Below, piece after piece: positions 48,898-56,340 of a stretch of DNA of 64,000 nt; the first letter of the stretch is position 1; every line of letters begins with the position of its first letter. The position numbers were made by a program, and so were the translations under genes. Under the pieces are notes generated by a model, which saw only the letters and a list, made by a program, of their open reading frames with translations, searched no databases and had not been told where the DNA came from. The DNA lies in contig AP017308.1 in NCBI GenBank assembly GCA_001548435.1, positions 4,287,030 through 4,351,029 on the forward strand. The letters run 5' to 3'. The stretch is from Leptolyngbya sp. NIES-3755. Its GTDB lineage: Bacteria > Cyanobacteriota > Cyanobacteriia > Leptolyngbyales > Leptolyngbyaceae.

Positions 48898-49458
48898 CTA
48901 ACCGATGTAATGGCTGACATTTGTGATGTCACGATGTCCGCTGATTTGCGCGATTTCATGCGGTGCATACCCTTGTTTGTGCAAATTGGTGATGCCACTT
49001 CGACGAAATGAATGGGTAGACGCGCCATCAAAGCCAACACGATCGCAAGCTTCCCTTAAAATCTCATCTGCCATCCGCGCCGTTAAATGCCCAGTCTTAC
49101 TGCCACGGCGACCGGGGAACAGATAGGGGGAATTGACAGAGCCGCGCTCATTCACCCAGGTATCGAGAAACGGCTTCAGATTTTCATCGATCGCAATCTG
49201 ACGAGTCGCACCCTTGCCTTTCGTTGTGGACTTCCGAAAGGTAATCACACCGTTCTGAACGTCAGTGAGTTGCAACTGGACACATTCACTAATGCGGCAA
49301 GTGGTGAAATAGCAAATTGCGAATATGCAGCGATCGCGAGTTGTTTGCAATCCGTCTGAGAATAGCCGAGATAGTTCGTCAGCACTCAGGATTTTTGCTT
49401 TTCCGTGGCGATTTACTTTCCTCGCAATTTGAGGCTGAAAGTTCAGGTCAAAGTTCAT
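48898..49458 (-). CDS. Short tyrosine recombinase lacking the N-terminal domain
   Basis: A 186-aa XerC/integron-like catalytic domain. Arg I lies in FTTCRISECVQL, a Lys-containing hairpin in TTKGKGATRQI, box II is THSFRRSG and the end SGHRDITNVSHYIG holds the GH and the terminal Tyr. A separate N-terminal core-binding domain is missing (usual length 300-400 aa), as in some plasmid and cyanobacterial stand-alone catalytic recombinases. ATG 49458 is preferred to 49479. It may resolve dimers of the circular form rather than integrate it. Confidence 0.82.
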   Translation of the reverse strand: MNFDLNFQPQIARKVNRHGKAKILSADELSRLFSDGLQTTRDRCIFAICYFTTCRISECVQLQLTDVQNGVITFRKSTTKGKGATRQIAIDENLKPFLDTWVNERGSVNSPYLFPGRRGSKTGHLTARMADEILREACDRVGFDGASTHSFRRSGITNLHKQGYAPHEIAQISGHRDITNVSHYIG

Positions 49459-49489
49459 CCGTTCTGTCTCAAAAATCACTCCTCTATCT

Positions 49490-49518
49490 TATTTCCGAAA
49501 ATACTATTTTCGGAAATA
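49490..49518. promoter_or_regulatory. Near-perfect 29-bp palindrome upstream of recombinase gene
   Basis: TATTTCCGAAAAT-ACT-ATTTTCGGAAATA, 13-bp arms and a 3-bp centre, 31 bases upstream of the recombinase start and flanked by CCTC/GAGG. It may be an operator for divergent genes or a crossover site for the neighbouring recombinase (XerC/D sites have a similar two-arm plan). Confidence 0.6.
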
Positions 49519-49673
49519 GAGGTATCAAACCCGCATTCTCTCGTTATCGAATCATGCGATCGCGGAAAATCGAAGCACAGATAAGCGCTTGCTATCAATC
49601 GGAAGCGGTGAAAATGCCAGAAATGCCGCTATTGATAAGCTAGGCTGATGGCACAGGTTGATATCAAGCCAAA

Positions 49674-50072
49674 ATGAAAAGCAAGTCGAGCGACATGATT
49701 CGCGTCGTTAATCCGCTTATCCCCTCAGTGCAAAAATTAAATAGTTTGCATCGAAACGGTTTTCAAACTGAGGTCGAGCGAGGATTGAAAATTTTGATTG
49801 GGGCAATTGAACGAGGCGAATCAATCGGAGATTCTGCAATTCTGCGGAGACTCGATCGAATAGAGCGACTTTTCACGCAACAATCCCCAGTCACGATCGC
49901 AACTGAGCCAAAAATTTTGACCGAGGCGGAATTATGCGATCGCTTTAATATTTCCCCGCATTGGCGATTGCGTGTGCCTCATGGTTGGGTGGCTGAATTT
50001 TGGCTGTCTCAGAAAATCGGAGCCGAATATTTGGGGAACGATCGATATCAAATCAATGTCCCGAAACTGTGA
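49674..50072 (+). CDS. Hypothetical DNA-binding-like protein, 132 aa
   Basis: A 132-aa protein. The N-terminal 60 residues (SLHRNGFQTEVERGLKILIG) may be an RHH or helical dimer unit; a linker leads to a C-terminal part (LTEAELCDRFNISPHWRLRV, GAEYLGNDRYQINVPKL) that resembles a short winged-helix or excisionase-type domain. No family is certain. It is the only rightward gene in the right end of the element and overlaps the convergent 91-aa gene by 20 bp. Confidence 0.6.
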   Translation: MKSKSSDMIRVVNPLIPSVQKLNSLHRNGFQTEVERGLKILIGAIERGESIGDSAILRRLDRIERLFTQQSPVTIATEPKILTEAELCDRFNISPHWRLRVPHGWVAEFWLSQKIGAEYLGNDRYQINVPKL

Positions 50073-50328
50073 GCAACATCCACGGGCAACGACTGAGATT
50101 ACGATCGCCCAACAATAGAACCTGCTTCGATGGGTCATATCGATTCAACGCATCGCCAAATCTGCTCGGAATTCTCGGCAGGTCCCGCACTGGGAAATAT
50201 TTGATTTCTCCGCCGTCGAGCAGAGTGAAGCCTTTGCCGTGTTGTGCAGCGAGTCTGGGCACGATCGATAATCTCTCCATCAACTCGCGTTCAACGATCA
50301 AAGATTTTGCATAAGGATCTCTAGCCAT
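50053..50328 (-). CDS. Hypothetical protein, 91 aa
   Basis: A 91-aa protein, MARDPYAKSLIVERELMERL to SRCPWMLLTVSGH. It mixes helices and strands and holds no motif that I know. Its start overlaps the stop of the TerS-like gene by 8 bases, so the two are co-transcribed. If the upstream gene is a small terminase, this may be a packaging accessory protein, which is speculation. Confidence 0.55.
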   Translation of the reverse strand: MARDPYAKSLIVERELMERLSIVPRLAAQHGKGFTLLDGGEIKYFPVRDLPRIPSRFGDALNRYDPSKQVLLLGDRNLSRCPWMLLTVSGH

Positions 50329-50905
50329 TCTTCAACTCCTGCATTACCGAAATGTTCGGGGCAACGACTTGCAGCCCCGTCCGTTCTACTGCTGCAATAG
50401 CCCGGTTCAGGTCGAGATATTCCATCGACAACACCAGCCGCTCACCTTTGACACACCGATCGATGACGATCGAGCAAGTGTTGAGCGCATCGAGGCTAAT
50501 CTCGCTCATCTTCTGCTCCTGCTCTGCTTCGATTTGGCTGACATCTGCACCAAGCGATCGTTGTAAATCCTCTTCAATCCGAAGCGCTTCGAGTTGTCGC
50601 TGGATGTAGCGCACCTTGATTTCTGCAATTTTGCGGCAAATCTGGAATCCTGAGAGGTGTTCGATCGAGAGTTTTGCCCACTGCTCAGCTAATTCGTCAC
50701 TCGCTTTGTCGATCGTCTTGGCTTCAATTTGTTGATACAGTTCGGATTGAAACTGTTTGCGCTTGGATACCCATTTTCCCGTCGATCGCCATCGCTTCAA
50801 GGTCGTTTCGGGAACGCCTGAAAGCTCAGATAGTTGATTCAAACTGCCTTTCTCGCGCTCAACAAACCAGCGCAAGCACTCAGCCTCACTCCATCGACGC
50901 GCCAT
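50321..50905 (-). CDS. Phage small terminase (TerS)-like DNA-binding protein
   Basis: A 194-aa protein. The N terminus holds an HTH, LNQLSELSGVPETTLKRWRS followed by TGKWVSKRKQ, in the manner of small terminase subunits that recognise packaging sites (L-A-x-x-x-G-V-x-x-x-T-I-x-x-W-x-x-x-x-K-W). A long helical part (about 55-150) for oligomerisation follows. No large terminase, portal or capsid gene is in the element, as in satellites that redirect helper-phage packaging. It could alternatively be another HTH protein. Confidence 0.5.
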   Translation of the reverse strand: MARRWSEAECLRWFVEREKGSLNQLSELSGVPETTLKRWRSTGKWVSKRKQFQSELYQQIEAKTIDKASDELAEQWAKLSIEHLSGFQICRKIAEIKVRYIQRQLEALRIEEDLQRSLGADVSQIEAEQEQKMSEISLDALNTCSIVIDRCVKGERLVLSMEYLDLNRAIAAVERTGLQVVAPNISVMQELKNG

Positions 50906-51217
50906 AAAATACTCGTTTTTCGATACCAGTTAAGGACATTATAAATAGCGGATTGGTGCGATCGTACTTCTGATTTCTGGAATTGTCGATCGCGCTTCAA
51001 GTGTGTGTGAGAACCGGAGTATAAGCGTTCTAGTTATTTAAACCAGCTTCTCACACACAACAAAAATGGCGGCATCACACTCGGTATTCATGGGTTTCTA
51101 TGGGTGCTTTTCTCCCTCAGAAGTTGTGAATACGGCATTGATCCGCAGTTCCAGTCTATTCAATTGTCAGCGGGTTCTAGGATCAGATTTGGCTCACAAT
51201 TTGAAGCCGACTGCTAG
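50906..51217. promoter_or_regulatory. Right-end non-coding region with inverted repeat
   Basis: 312 bp without a supported gene. It holds the promoter of the TerS-like gene and a perfect 11-bp inverted repeat GTGTGTGAGAA (51001-51011) and TTCTCACACAC (51046-51056), plus the arm-type motif at 51180-51197. It is the P'-arm side of the attachment site. Confidence 0.45.
51180..51197 (+). repeat. Candidate integrase arm-type site, right
   Basis: GGATCAGATTTGGCTCAC, 16 of 18 identical to 32522-32539, 20 bp inside the right attachment repeat. Confidence 0.45.
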
Positions 51218-51268
51218 AACCAGGGCGAACGATGGGGATCGAACCCACGAATGGAGGTACCACAAACC
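51218..51268 (-). repeat. Right attachment site (attR) within tRNA-His
   Basis: 51 bp identical to 32351-32401. It covers the anticodon loop to the 3' end of the intact tRNA-His and six bases beyond it, so the tRNA stays functional after integration. Confidence 0.9.
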
Positions 51269-51297
51269 TCTGCCTTAACCACTTGGCTACGCTCGCC
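51224..51297 (-). tRNA. tRNA-His (anticodon GUG)
   Basis: 74 nt fold into a full cloverleaf: G-1 encoded opposite C73, acceptor GCGAGCG/CGTTCGC, D stem GCC/GGC, anticodon stem with loop TTGTGGT (GUG), T arm GTGGG-TTCGATC-CCCAT. The extra G-1:C73 pair is the tRNA-His identity element. CCA is not encoded. It is the integration target of the element. Confidence 0.95.
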
Positions 51298-51426
51298 ATT
51301 ACGATACTTAGTATAGCACAAGAGCCAGCAGTTTAAAGCAAAAAAACGGGCAGTTTAAAATTTTTGAGAACTTGTAAACGTGATACAACGTCCAAGAGAC
51401 CCGATCGTGAATTGAAGCGGTGCGTA

Positions 51427-51816
51427 ATGAAAACTTCTCAACTTCTCCTCGGTGTGCTGGGGCTGGGTGTTCTTGGATTGGCGGGAGTGATGGCGGTGAC
51501 AAATCCGGATGAGGCGGCATTCGGTGAGTTTGCGCTGGAACAGGTTAAAACTCAGGGGTGCAAGGAGGTTCCCCAAATTATTCGGCAGCAGTGTCCCCGG
51601 TTTGTGCAGGAGAATCAGGCGCAGGTCAAAAAGTTGATTGCTCAAAGTACAGAGCGCCAAAATTATGGGCTGTTTAGTTTATATCGGACGAATTTATCGA
51701 CACGATCGATTGTGCCCGATTTGCCTGTGTTCCTTGATTTGCCTGCGTTTCAGCTAGAGACGGTTGGAATGATGGGCAAGTTTTATATCTACCAGACGGA
51801 GGAAATTCGGCGTTAG
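51427..51816 (+). CDS. DUF4359 protein with N-terminal signal/anchor
   Basis: A 129-aa protein with a hydrophobic N terminus (LLLGVLGLGVLGLAGVMAVT) that is a signal peptide or anchor, then a domain with paired Cys (KTQGCKEV, RQQCPRFV) that could form a disulfide outside the cytosol. The pattern NPDEAAFGEFALEQV...YGLFSLYRT fits DUF4359, common in cyanobacteria and of unknown function. It is the first chromosomal gene right of the element. Confidence 0.75.
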   Translation: MKTSQLLLGVLGLGVLGLAGVMAVTNPDEAAFGEFALEQVKTQGCKEVPQIIRQQCPRFVQENQAQVKKLIAQSTERQNYGLFSLYRTNLSTRSIVPDLPVFLDLPAFQLETVGMMGKFYIYQTEEIRR

Positions 51817-51820
51817 AGAA

Positions 51821-53011
51821 TCACAATGTCGCCTCAATTTCTGTTGTCAATCTTTTTCGGCTCTGTGGGATTGCAAACAATAAAGTCACAAGATATGCCA
51901 ACAGCCCATTGCTATTTGTAAAAGGTGGCATGAAAAGCGGAAGAATTAAAGCGAATTTTCCTAAATGATTCGCTTTTCCAAATTGATAGACAAAGAACGG
52001 AATAAACCACACAATTCCCATAATCCAAGTTTGTGGATTGAAAAGATTGATGCAATTCACAACAGAAAAGAATTGGTGCTCAGCAGGTTCGCGCCGCAGA
52101 TAATACATGAGAATTAAGAAGGCGATAAATCCAACGGTTAAAGAGCCGACCGGATTCCCTCGCAAAAACGGATTCATAAATCCATGCACAAAATCATGCG
52201 TCACTCGTAATCCGTTACTATCGACGGACATGACAACTCGATTGACTACGCCTTGTCCATGAACATTGATAGGAACTGCGCTGGTGATTTCTCCAAAAAT
52301 TCTTGGCAGCATTCGTTTGAGATAGCTGATGTAAATTGAACTGCCAAGGATTGGAATCGGTGCGAGTATTAAAAGTACGATCGACAAAATCGAGTAACCC
52401 ACAATCTTGAATTGGCGCTTGGCGAGGAAATAGAGAATCGCGATCGCAGGAAATAATTTGACACAAAATGCTAATCCAATCAACATTCCAGGGATAATTT
52501 GCTGCCTATTTCGCTGATAAAGAAGAAACGCCAATATCGTAAGATACGCAACTAAAATATCAATTTGTCCGCGCTCAAATGCTGCAAGAACTGGAAAAGA
52601 CACCATCGAAAATAACAGTGTTTCTCCTTTGATCTTGAAATCACTATGTCGAACGATTTCAAACAGCATTAACCACAATAGAATTAAAATCAAAGAACTA
52701 TAAATTATCTTCGCAGTTGTATAAGAAAAGAGTGAAAATGGAACAAATAATAAGGCAGTTATAGGTAAGTAAATAAATCCAGAAGTTGCCGATCGATTTG
52801 CATTGACTGGAGTAAACAGTTCTGCATATTGAGTCACATGATTAATATAAGGATCTAATCCATACAGCACTGATTTTCCAGCAATATAGTAAGGGCGAAA
52901 ATCAATTTGATAAGATTCCAAAACGAGATAAACAATGAATGCAGACGGCATTAGATAAATGAAATAAGTCTGCACAAATTTGAGAAGATCTTGCCTAAAT
53001 GATCGAGACAT
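51821..53011 (-). CDS. GT87-like membrane glycosyltransferase (DUF2029)
   Basis: A 396-aa protein with about ten TM helices. The first loop holds the acidic YYIAGKSVLYGLDPY with the D-P-Y typical of GT-C/GT87 (DUF2029) polyprenol-sugar-dependent transferases, and FERGQIDILVAYLTIL later fits the family's E-x-G-Q-x-x pattern. It likely transfers a sugar (mannose type in the characterised relatives) on the outer face of the membrane. Codon use is A/T richer than the neighbours. It ends 5 bases from the convergent DUF4359 gene. Confidence 0.8.
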   Translation of the reverse strand: MSRSFRQDLLKFVQTYFIYLMPSAFIVYLVLESYQIDFRPYYIAGKSVLYGLDPYINHVTQYAELFTPVNANRSATSGFIYLPITALLFVPFSLFSYTTAKIIYSSLILILLWLMLFEIVRHSDFKIKGETLLFSMVSFPVLAAFERGQIDILVAYLTILAFLLYQRNRQQIIPGMLIGLAFCVKLFPAIAILYFLAKRQFKIVGYSILSIVLLILAPIPILGSSIYISYLKRMLPRIFGEITSAVPINVHGQGVVNRVVMSVDSNGLRVTHDFVHGFMNPFLRGNPVGSLTVGFIAFLILMYYLRREPAEHQFFSVVNCINLFNPQTWIMGIVWFIPFFVYQFGKANHLGKFALILPLFMPPFTNSNGLLAYLVTLLFAIPQSRKRLTTEIEATL

Positions 53012-53222
53012 TGGTTTTGCGTTCCATCATTGTCGTTGTGAGCCTAGCATTTTCTTTGAAGTCGATCGCTCCGCAGATTTCTCTTTATTTTCCTATTGAT
53101 CTCAAAAAATACATCGATAGAAATCTATAGTATTCTACCAATAGCTATTTATTCCCAAGCGTCCACCGCCTGTGTACCATAGAGGGTCTACACCATAATT
53201 AACAGAATGCAGCAGGTGAAGC

Positions 53223-55436
53223 ATGACCGCAGTTAGCCCAACCCCCACGTCTACCAAACCCGCCTTTACCGAAGGCATTCAATACTTTAGCGACACAGTA
53301 CCAGGGTTTGAGACGTATGGCAAAACGCCTGCGATCGCACCTGGAGAAACCGCAATTTCTGATCCGAGTGACAAGAATGCTGGCTATCAAACGATGCTGG
53401 TGGCGGATGCGTTACGCTACTTGATTCTGCAAATGACCGCCTCTAAAGCTTCAGGACACCCTGGCGGATTTGCAAGTCAAGCGGAAGCCTACGCTGCATT
53501 CGTGATGCTCGGTCACAAAAATATCATCACCGAAGTCGGACACCATGCACCGGGCTTTTATAGCGCCATGTTCCTCGATCGCTCTCTCGAAGATATGGGC
53601 ATCGAAACCGTTCAACATTTGCGCGATCGCTTCCGGGAAAAACATGGTTTGCTCGGTCACTTGTCCGGTTTCATCCCTGGAATTCTCGCGCCTGCGGGTC
53701 CGCTCGGTCAGGGACAGCATTTCGCGATGTCAGCGGCATTTTTACATCGAGATAAGCTTTTCCCCTTCACGGTTGGGGATGGTGGCTTGGGCGAGCCGTA
53801 CATTATGAGTTCGATGGCGCACTTTAATACGGCGTTTCCGGGCGTGACGAATTTCTTGCCGATTCTGGTTTGGAATGGGTATTCGCAAGAGCATCACAGT
53901 ATGGTCTCGCTCAAAACAAATGAGCAAATGATCGAATACTGGAAAGGGAATGGATTTGAGAATGTGGTGCTGGTCGATGCGAAAGATTTCGACGATCGTA
54001 ATCAGCCAAGCGACTATGTGGATAGCACTCTGTTCTCTCTAGAGCAGCGATTGAACTTTACGAATTCGGTGTTGGTTGCGGCGAGTGAAGCGGCTCGATC
54101 GGCGTTGGGCGGAAAGTTAACCGTGTTCATCATCAAACAGCTTAAAGGGGCGGGTGTTCACGCGAAAGGATCGAAATCGCATAATCTCTACGCTCAACAT
54201 ACTTTAGACAACGAAGACATTGTGAGTGCATTGAGAACGCGATCGCTGTCTCCTGAAGCTTGGGAATTAGTGCGATCGAACTGTGAACGTGCAGGCGGCG
54301 GATCAGCAAGTAAAACCGTTGTGACTGAATTCACGCGAGAGTTACCAGATTTAGGACAATTGCCGATGGAAGAATATGCGGTGGGCGGCGATCCGAAAGT
54401 TTCAACGACTGCAATGGGTCGATTGGTCGGGCATGTGGGACAAAGCGATCGAGCTTTCTTAGTCACAAATGCAGATGGAAACGAAGCTTCTGGAATTGCG
54501 AACATTAACCAAGCACTCAAGATCATTCACCCAACTGAAGATTCGCTCTACAACCAAGCTCCGAACGGTCAAGTGTATGAGCCATTGAGTGAAGATGCTT
54601 GTGCGGGATTAGCAGCAGGATTGGCATTGATGGGATGTCGATCGCTCTGGTGTTCATACGAATCGTTTGCAATCAATGGCTTACCCATTTGGCAAACGGT
54701 GACACAAGCAATGGCAGAGCTTCGTCGTTTAACGCCTTCTACGATTACGCTGTTTACGGCGGGTGCATTAGAGCAGGGTCGCAACGGTTGGACACACCAA
54801 CGTCCTGAAATTGAAGCTTACTTTGCGGCAATGATGCGGAATGGGAATGTTTTCCCGCTGTTTCCACCGGATGCGAATAGCATTCAAGCGTGTTACGAAT
54901 GGGCACTCACCACGAAAAACAAAGGGGTTGTGATCACTGCAAGTAAGTCACCGTTGCCGATTCGGACGACATTTGAGCAGGCTCGACAAGCGATCGAGCA
55001 AGGTGCGATCGTCTTGCATGAATCGACGGGAACGAAATCGATCGTCTTTGCGGTGGTGGGCGATATGACTCTGAATCCGGTGTTTGCTGCGGCTTCTACG
55101 CTGGAATCTCAGGGGTATGGCGTGAAAGTCGTTTCGGTTGTGAATCCGCGACGGTTGTATCGCGCTTCTGATGTGGCTTGGGAAATTTGCTCAGAGCCAG
55201 ATGGCGGATTCATTGATGATGCAACGTTTGAATCCTTGTTTGGGGGTGATGCTTTGATCGGGGTGACAGGGGGTGCAAGTGGAATGTTAGAGCCGATCAT
55301 GCTGCGGAGTACTGCGAAACGCGATACCTTTGCTTGGAAGCGGGGTGAGACGACTGCAACTGCGGGTGAATTGATGGCGGTGAATGGCATTACTGCTGAA
55401 GGACTGGTGAAACGATCGATCGAATTGTCCAAATAA
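53223..55436 (+). CDS. Transketolase-like thiamine-diphosphate enzyme
   Basis: A 737-aa ThDP-dependent enzyme. ASKASGHPGGFASQAEA matches the transketolase S-G-H-P-G, followed by GPLGQGQHFAMSAAF, and the cofactor motif runs from GDGGLGEPY to LVWNGY (G-D-G...N). The pyrimidine-binding domain and the C-terminal domain (VKVVSVVNPRRLYRASD) follow. It is about 70 residues longer than normal transketolase and diverges from it, so it is probably a second cyanobacterial paralogue of unclear sugar specificity rather than the Calvin-cycle enzyme. A terminator follows. Confidence 0.8.
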   Translation: MTAVSPTPTSTKPAFTEGIQYFSDTVPGFETYGKTPAIAPGETAISDPSDKNAGYQTMLVADALRYLILQMTASKASGHPGGFASQAEAYAAFVMLGHKNIITEVGHHAPGFYSAMFLDRSLEDMGIETVQHLRDRFREKHGLLGHLSGFIPGILAPAGPLGQGQHFAMSAAFLHRDKLFPFTVGDGGLGEPYIMSSMAHFNTAFPGVTNFLPILVWNGYSQEHHSMVSLKTNEQMIEYWKGNGFENVVLVDAKDFDDRNQPSDYVDSTLFSLEQRLNFTNSVLVAASEAARSALGGKLTVFIIKQLKGAGVHAKGSKSHNLYAQHTLDNEDIVSALRTRSLSPEAWELVRSNCERAGGGSASKTVVTEFTRELPDLGQLPMEEYAVGGDPKVSTTAMGRLVGHVGQSDRAFLVTNADGNEASGIANINQALKIIHPTEDSLYNQAPNGQVYEPLSEDACAGLAAGLALMGCRSLWCSYESFAINGLPIWQTVTQAMAELRRLTPSTITLFTAGALEQGRNGWTHQRPEIEAYFAAMMRNGNVFPLFPPDANSIQACYEWALTTKNKGVVITASKSPLPIRTTFEQARQAIEQGAIVLHESTGTKSIVFAVVGDMTLNPVFAAASTLESQGYGVKVVSVVNPRRLYRASDVAWEICSEPDGGFIDDATFESLFGGDALIGVTGGASGMLEPIMLRSTAKRDTFAWKRGETTATAGELMAVNGITAEGLVKRSIELSK

Positions 55437-55452
55437 ACCTTTTACCTAGAAT

Positions 55453-55498
55453 TCGGGGCTGTGTAGATGAGATTTGTCTATGCAGTCCCGATTTCTTT
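55453..55498 (+). terminator. Rho-independent terminator
   Basis: 15-bp stem TCGGGGCTGTGTAGA/TCTATGCAGTCCCGA (three G-T pairs, 9-nt loop) followed by TTTCTTT. Confidence 0.85.
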
Positions 55499-55593
55499 AA
55501 AGGATTATGACGAGTTCTAAATAGATTGCAATGAGCGTCAAATTAGTCCTGAGAAATCGCCTATAGTAGCGATCGCAATTCTGGTAATGCTGT

Positions 55594-56337
55594 GTGAATT
55601 TTCCCGTTTATCTTGGCGTTGGCGATTTTAAGATTCATCCGCACATTTTCTTTGAAGCGATCGCGTATACGGTGGCGTTGCGGTTGTCATTGCGGAATTT
55701 TCGACGGGATGCGATTAAACCGACTCAAAGAAGCTCGATCGTAGTCGGTGGAATGCTCGGTGCATTGATCGGCGCGAAAGTGCTCGTGATGTTGCAACAC
55801 ATTGATCTTTGGTGGGAACAACGAGAATTATTTTGGTTGCTGCTGCTTCAAGGAAAAACGATCGTAGGAGCGCTGCTAGGAGCATTGATCGGGGTTGAGG
55901 TCACGAAAAAGATTATTGGGGTAAAACAATCGACTGGAGATGCTTTTGTTTATCCGTTAATGCTTGGAATGGCGATCGGGAGAATGGGTTGCTTTTTAAC
56001 TGGACTTAGCGATCGTACTTATGGCATTGCAACGAATTTACCCTGGGGCGTTGATTTTGGCGATGGCATTCCTCGACATCCGACACAATTGTATGAGATT
56101 GGATTTTTATTGTTACTGATGGTGTTTTTGAAAGTGCGATCGCGCTATTCGCTCCAGTCTGGCGATCTGTTCAAATTCTTCATGATTAGCTATCTCAGCT
56201 TTCGCCTACTCATTGATTCAATCAAACCTGATTTTCAACCGATTCTAGGCTTAAGTGCCATTCAAATCGCTTGTGTGTTAGCACTCATCTACTACGCTCG
56301 TAGCATTCCAAAACTATTTAAATTCCAAGAGGCTTGA
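55594..56337 (+). CDS. Lgt-family (prolipoprotein diacylglyceryl transferase) paralogue
   Basis: A 247-aa protein with about seven TM helices. IHPHIFFEAIAYTVALRLSL, GRMGCFLTGLSDRTYG and PRHPTQLYEIGFLLLL follow the Lgt pattern, where the G-R-x-G-N/C-F-x-x-G and H-P-x-Q-L-Y-E blocks form the phosphatidylglycerol site. The Lgt signature Asn is Cys here. It starts with GTG 55594 and ends 3 bases before a radical SAM gene, an arrangement that suggests joint action on membrane lipids rather than lipoprotein maturation. Confidence 0.8.
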   Translation: MNFPVYLGVGDFKIHPHIFFEAIAYTVALRLSLRNFRRDAIKPTQRSSIVVGGMLGALIGAKVLVMLQHIDLWWEQRELFWLLLLQGKTIVGALLGALIGVEVTKKIIGVKQSTGDAFVYPLMLGMAIGRMGCFLTGLSDRTYGIATNLPWGVDFGDGIPRHPTQLYEIGFLLLLMVFLKVRSRYSLQSGDLFKFFMISYLSFRLLIDSIKPDFQPILGLSAIQIACVLALIYYARSIPKLFKFQEA

Positions 56338-56340
56338 ACG

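Larger units (their letters stand above)
32351..51268. mobile_element. Integrative element of 18.87 kb inserted at tRNA-His(GUG)
   Basis: A perfect 51-bp direct repeat (32351-32401 and 51218-51268) bounds the region. The right copy is the 3' part of the intact tRNA-His gene; the left copy is a displaced tRNA end. Directly inside the left repeat is an integrase gene facing it, with an excisionase-like gene. Inside are replication (TOPRIM/SF2 helicase), segregation (ParM plus small partner), regulators, a Dam-type methylase, a second recombinase, a TerS-like protein and many small unknown proteins. No relaxase, capsid, portal or large terminase was recognised. The expected excised circle is 18,867 bp. 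Confidence 0.9.

Noticed and set aside
51066-51278. 70-aa plus-strand ORF running through the right end into tRNA-His
   Set aside because: It overlaps the tRNA gene and the attachment repeat and has no RBS.
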